From positions 2,171,001 to 2,235,000 of the forward strand of contig NZ_CP089518.1 in NCBI RefSeq assembly GCF_025917685.1: 64,000 nt of DNA, read 5' to 3'. Under the pieces are notes generated by a model. That model made no database searches, was not told the origin of the DNA, and was given only the letters and a program-made list of their open reading frames with translations. A program made the translations under genes and the position numbers. Shown here piece after piece: positions 61,285 through 64,000 of this stretch; the first letter of the stretch is position 1, and every line of letters begins with the position of its first letter. The stretch comes from Bacillus cereus. GTDB lineage: Bacteria > Bacillota > Bacilli > Bacillales > Bacillaceae_G.

Positions 61285-62175
61285 ATGAAAAAGATTGGTT
61301 TTATCGGCTTAGGTAACATGGGTCTTCCGATGTCTAAAAATTTAGTTAAATCAGGTTACACAGTATATGGTGTGGACTTAAACAAAGAGGCTGAAGCTTC
61401 CTTCGAAAAAGAAGGGGGAGTTATCGGTTTATCAATCTCGAAATTAGCAGAAACATGCGATGTGATTTTTACAAGTTTACCTTCACCTCGTGCGGTTGAA
61501 GCGGTATATTTTGGGGAAGAAGGATTATTTGAAAGTAGCCACTCGGACGTAGTTTTAATTGATACAAGTACTGTATCTCCACAGTTAAACAAACAGTTAG
61601 AGGAATCGGCGAAGGAAAAGAAAGTAGACTTTTTAGCAGCACCAGTTAGCGGTGGTGTAATTGGAGCAGAAAATCGTACATTAACGTTTATGGTTGGTGG
61701 ATCAAAAGAGGTATATGATAAAACTGAATCTATCATGGAAGTGTTAGGAGCGAATATTTTCCATGTTAGTGAACAAATTGATAGCGGTACGACTGTTAAA
61801 TTAATTAACAATCTATTAATTGGTTTTTATACAGCTGGTGTTAGTGAAGCTTTAACGTTAGCGAAAAAGAACAATATGGATTTAGATAAAATGTTTGATA
61901 TTTTAAATGTAAGTTACGGTCAAAGTAGAATTTATGAGCGTAATTATAAAAGTTTCATTGCATCAGAAAACTACGAGCCAGGCTTTACTGTGAATTTATT
62001 GAAGAAAGATTTGGGGTTTGCAGTTGATTTAGCTAAGGAAGGTGAACTCCACTTACCAGTAAGCGAAATGCTATTAAACGTATATGAAGAAGCGAGTAAA
62101 GCAGGATTTGGTGAAAACGATATGGCTGCTTTATATAAGAAAGTTAGCGAACAATTAATTTCTAATCAAAAATAA
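61285..62175 (+). CDS. mmsB: 3-hydroxyisobutyrate dehydrogenase
   Basis: A 296-residue beta-hydroxyacid dehydrogenase. The N-terminus is the Rossmann GLGNMGLPMSKNL. It has FLAAPVSGGVIGAENRTL for substrate binding and the catalytic Lys in GTTVKLINNLLIG. It oxidises 3-hydroxyisobutyrate to methylmalonate semialdehyde in valine catabolism. AGGAGG precedes the ATG, and the product is the substrate of the next gene. Confidence 0.9.
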   Translation: MKKIGFIGLGNMGLPMSKNLVKSGYTVYGVDLNKEAEASFEKEGGVIGLSISKLAETCDVIFTSLPSPRAVEAVYFGEEGLFESSHSDVVLIDTSTVSPQLNKQLEESAKEKKVDFLAAPVSGGVIGAENRTLTFMVGGSKEVYDKTESIMEVLGANIFHVSEQIDSGTTVKLINNLLIGFYTAGVSEALTLAKKNNMDLDKMFDILNVSYGQSRIYERNYKSFIASENYEPGFTVNLLKKDLGFAVDLAKEGELHLPVSEMLLNVYEEASKAGFGENDMAALYKKVSEQLISNQK

Positions 62176-62211
62176 TAGACTTATATACATCATAAAAAGG
62201 GAGAGAATATA

Positions 62212-63672
62212 ATGATTACAACTGAAATTAAACGAGTAAAAAATCATATTAATGGTGAGTGGGTTGAATCAACAGGTACGGAAGTAGAAGCAGTTCCGAA
62301 TCCAGCGACTGGAAAAATTATTGCTTACGTTCCACTATCTCCAAAAGAGGATGTTGAAAAGGCTGTTGAAGCTGCAAAAGCGGCATACGAAAAATGGTCT
62401 AAAGTACCAGTTCCGAATCGTTCAAGACAATTATATAAATATTTACAGCTTTTACAAGAAAACAAAGATGAGCTTGCAAAAATCATTACACTTGAAAACG
62501 GTAAAACACTAACGGATGCAACTGGTGAAGTGCAGCGTGGTATTGAAGCAGTAGAACTTGCAACATCAGCACCAAATTTAATGATGGGACAAGCTCTTCC
62601 GAATATTGCTAGCGGAATTGATGGGTCGATTTGGCGCTATCCAATCGGTGTTGTTGCTGGTATTACACCGTTTAACTTCCCAATGATGATTCCATTATGG
62701 ATGTTCCCACTTGCAATTGCTTGCGGTAATACATTCGTATTAAAAACATCTGAAAGAACGCCACTTTTAGCAGAGCGACTTGTAGAGTTATTCTATGAAG
62801 CTGGTTTCCCAAAAGGTGTATTAAATTTAGTACAAGGCGGAAAAGATGTTGTAAATAGCATTTTAGAAAATAAAGATATTCAAGCTGTTTCATTCGTTGG
62901 ATCTGAGCCGGTAGCTCGTTACGTATATGAAACAGGTACGAAACATGGAAAACGTGTACAAGCGTTAGCAGGTGCGAAAAACCATGCGATTGTAATGCCA
63001 GATTGCAATCTTGAAAAAACAGTACAAGGTGTAATTGGATCTGCGTTTGCAAGTAGTGGAGAGCGCTGCATGGCATGTTCTGTTGTAGCAGTAGTAGATG
63101 AAATTGCTGATGAATTCATCGATGTACTAGTAGCAGAGACGAAAAAGCTAAAAGTAGGTGACGGTTTCAACGAAGATAATTATGTTGGACCATTAATCCG
63201 TGAATCTCATAAAGAACGTGTTTTAGGCTATATTAATAGTGGTGTAGCAGATGGAGCAACTTTACTAGTAGATGGCCGTAAAATCAATGAAGAAGTTGGG
63301 GAAGGTTACTTTGTTGGTGCAACGATCTTTGATGGTGTAAATCAAGAAATGAAAATTTGGCAAGATGAAATTTTCGCTCCAGTATTAAGTGTTGTAAGAG
63401 TTAAAGATCTAGAAGAAGGTATCAAACTGACAAATCAATCGAAATTTGCGAATGGTGCTGTTATTTATACTTCAAATGGTAAGCATGCACAAACATTCCG
63501 TGATAACATCGATGCTGGTATGATCGGTGTAAACGTTAATGTTCCAGCACCAATGGCATTCTTCGCATTTGCAGGAAACAAAGCTTCATTCTTTGGAGAT
63601 CTTGGTACAAATGGTACGGATGGCGTTCAATTTTATACACGCAAAAAAGTCGTAACTGAGCGTTGGTTTTAA
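62212..63672 (+). CDS. mmsA: Methylmalonate-semialdehyde dehydrogenase (CoA-acylating)
   Basis: A 486-residue ALDH-superfamily enzyme that turns (methyl)malonate semialdehyde into propionyl-/acetyl-CoA plus CO2. The signature is [14 protein letters not shown], where the usual general-base Glu is replaced as in this subfamily. The catalytic Cys is in [11 protein letters not shown]. Its product propionyl-CoA feeds PrpC at the start of the same operon. It is also similar to IolA of inositol catabolism. Confidence 0.92.
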   Translation: MITTEIKRVKNHINGEWVESTGTEVEAVPNPATGKIIAYVPLSPKEDVEKAVEAAKAAYEKWSKVPVPNRSRQLYKYLQLLQENKDELAKIITLENGKTLTDATGEVQRGIEAVELATSAPNLMMGQALPNIASGIDGSIWRYPIGVVAGITPFNFPMMIPLWMFPLAIACGNTFVLKTSERTPLLAERLVELFYEAGFPKGVLNLVQGGKDVVNSILENKDIQAVSFVGSEPVARYVYETGTKHGKRVQALAGAKNHAIVMPDCNLEKTVQGVIGSAFASSGERCMACSVVAVVDEIADEFIDVLVAETKKLKVGDGFNEDNYVGPLIRESHKERVLGYINSGVADGATLLVDGRKINEEVGEGYFVGATIFDGVNQEMKIWQDEIFAPVLSVVRVKDLEEGIKLTNQSKFANGAVIYTSNGKHAQTFRDNIDAGMIGVNVNVPAPMAFFAFAGNKASFFGDLGTNGTDGVQFYTRKKVVTERWF

Positions 63673-63698
63673 GAAATAGTATGTAAGTTGTTACATGT

Positions 63699-63725
63699 AA
63701 AAACCACTCTAAAGAGTGGTTTTTT
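63699..63725. terminator. Bidirectional terminator after mmsA
   Basis: AAAAACCACTCT/AGAGTGGTTTTT with a 2-nt loop lies between convergent genes. Confidence 0.9.
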
Positions 63726-63733
63726 ATTGTGTA

Positions 63734-64000
63734 TTAATTATTTCTTTCAAAGGCTAACTTAATACCAAATCCAATTAAGACGAGTCCTGTAACCCCTTGA
63801 ATATAACGCTGTGTCTTTGGTTTTTTCATAAAAGCACTAATTTTATCAATTAAAAATATATAAAAAGCAAACCAAATGACTGTTAAAATGAGATAAGTAA
63901 GTCCCATAACGAGAAGTTGTATAAATGTATTATGATTTGGGTTTAAAAACTGTGGTAAAAAAGTTAAAAAGAAAACTGCAACCTTAGGGTTTAGTAAATT
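63734..64000 (-). CDS. LysE/RhtB-family exporter, C-terminal part (cut by window edge)
   Basis: 89 codons on the minus strand run to the window edge. They read NLLNPKVAVFFLTFLPQFLN at the edge and end in the tail GVTGLVLIGFGIKLAFE plus three residues, with helices typical of the LysE/RhtB amino acid exporter family (about 205 residues complete). The start is outside the window. Confidence 0.85.
   Translation of the reverse strand, partial: NLLNPKVAVFFLTFLPQFLNPNHNTFIQLLVMGLTYLILTVIWFAFYIFLIDKISAFMKKPKTQRYIQGVTGLVLIGFGIKLAFERNN

Noticed and set aside
1..64000. CRISPR arrays, rRNA or tRNA genes and full insertion sequences
   Set aside because: No regularly spaced direct repeats, no cloverleaf or rRNA-like sequence, and no transposase frame were seen on either strand.

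Overview
The window is a low-GC Gram-positive chromosome segment that fits the Bacillus cereus group (cereus, thuringiensis, anthracis and relatives). Supporting points are strong AGGAGG ribosome-binding sites, frequent TTG/GTG starts, sporulation genes (racA, spo0M, a GerPF-type gene), gene order shared with the B. subtilis yod/kamA region, and copies of the small B. cereus-group repeat bcr1 with its TTTAT target duplication. The species is not decidable from the sequence. I saw no rRNA, tRNA or CRISPR array.

Layout. 1-8.8 kb holds core metabolism and transport: the tail of gntP with gntZ, an azoreductase, an MFS pump, an OpuF-type compatible-solute ABC transporter and an ArcD-like antiporter. 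8.9-12.6 kb is a two-gene operon of a McrB-like AAA+ ATPase and a DUF2357/PD-(D/E)XK nuclease, a candidate defence system. 12.9-20 kb holds a GNAT-like gene behind a promoter with a perfect cre site, racA, a CNNM/CorC transporter, an aldehyde dehydrogenase, yueI, a soluble sporulation-type histidine kinase with a rewritten G1 box, and a DUF4397 protein. 20.2-33.5 kb is the lysine/beta-lysine cluster yodT-yodS-yodR-yodQ-ablB, a sigma-54 activator, then kamA-yokU, followed by yozE, yodN, yozD, a Hanks kinase-spo0M cassette and yodM. KamA makes beta-lysine, AblB acetylates it, and YodQ, YodT and YodRS look like a deacetylase, aminotransferase and CoA-transferase for its breakdown. A consensus -24/-12 promoter precedes kamA.

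33.5-37.5 kb contains a CDF transporter, a lipoprotein, a thioredoxin and a decayed prophage (integrase fragment, broken yqaJ). 37.5-53.6 kb is accessory and gene-sparse: two tandem Cys/Lys/Tyr-rich proteins with a C1q-like domain, a mepB gene and a yolD gene each behind a LexA (DinR) box, a GH25 lysozyme, a PrsA foldase, a GerPF-type protein, several unknowns and a class A penicillin-binding protein with a repeat tail. At least four genes here share a sigma-K-like promoter, which suggests late mother-cell (spore surface) expression. 53.8-64 kb holds an MFS transporter, a HesB-like pseudogene split by bcr1, and an operon for the methylcitrate cycle (prpC, prpD, prpB) joined to valine catabolism (acyl-CoA dehydrogenase, mmsB, mmsA), which disposes of propionyl-CoA. 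A LysE-type exporter is cut by the right edge.

The most interesting signals are three matching dyads around the sigma-54 regulator, a bcr1 copy that recodes the end of ablB, a bcr1 copy splitting a gene with a visible target duplication, the McrB/nuclease pair, SOS control of mepB and yolD, and a possible translation-attenuation leader before the CNNM gene.
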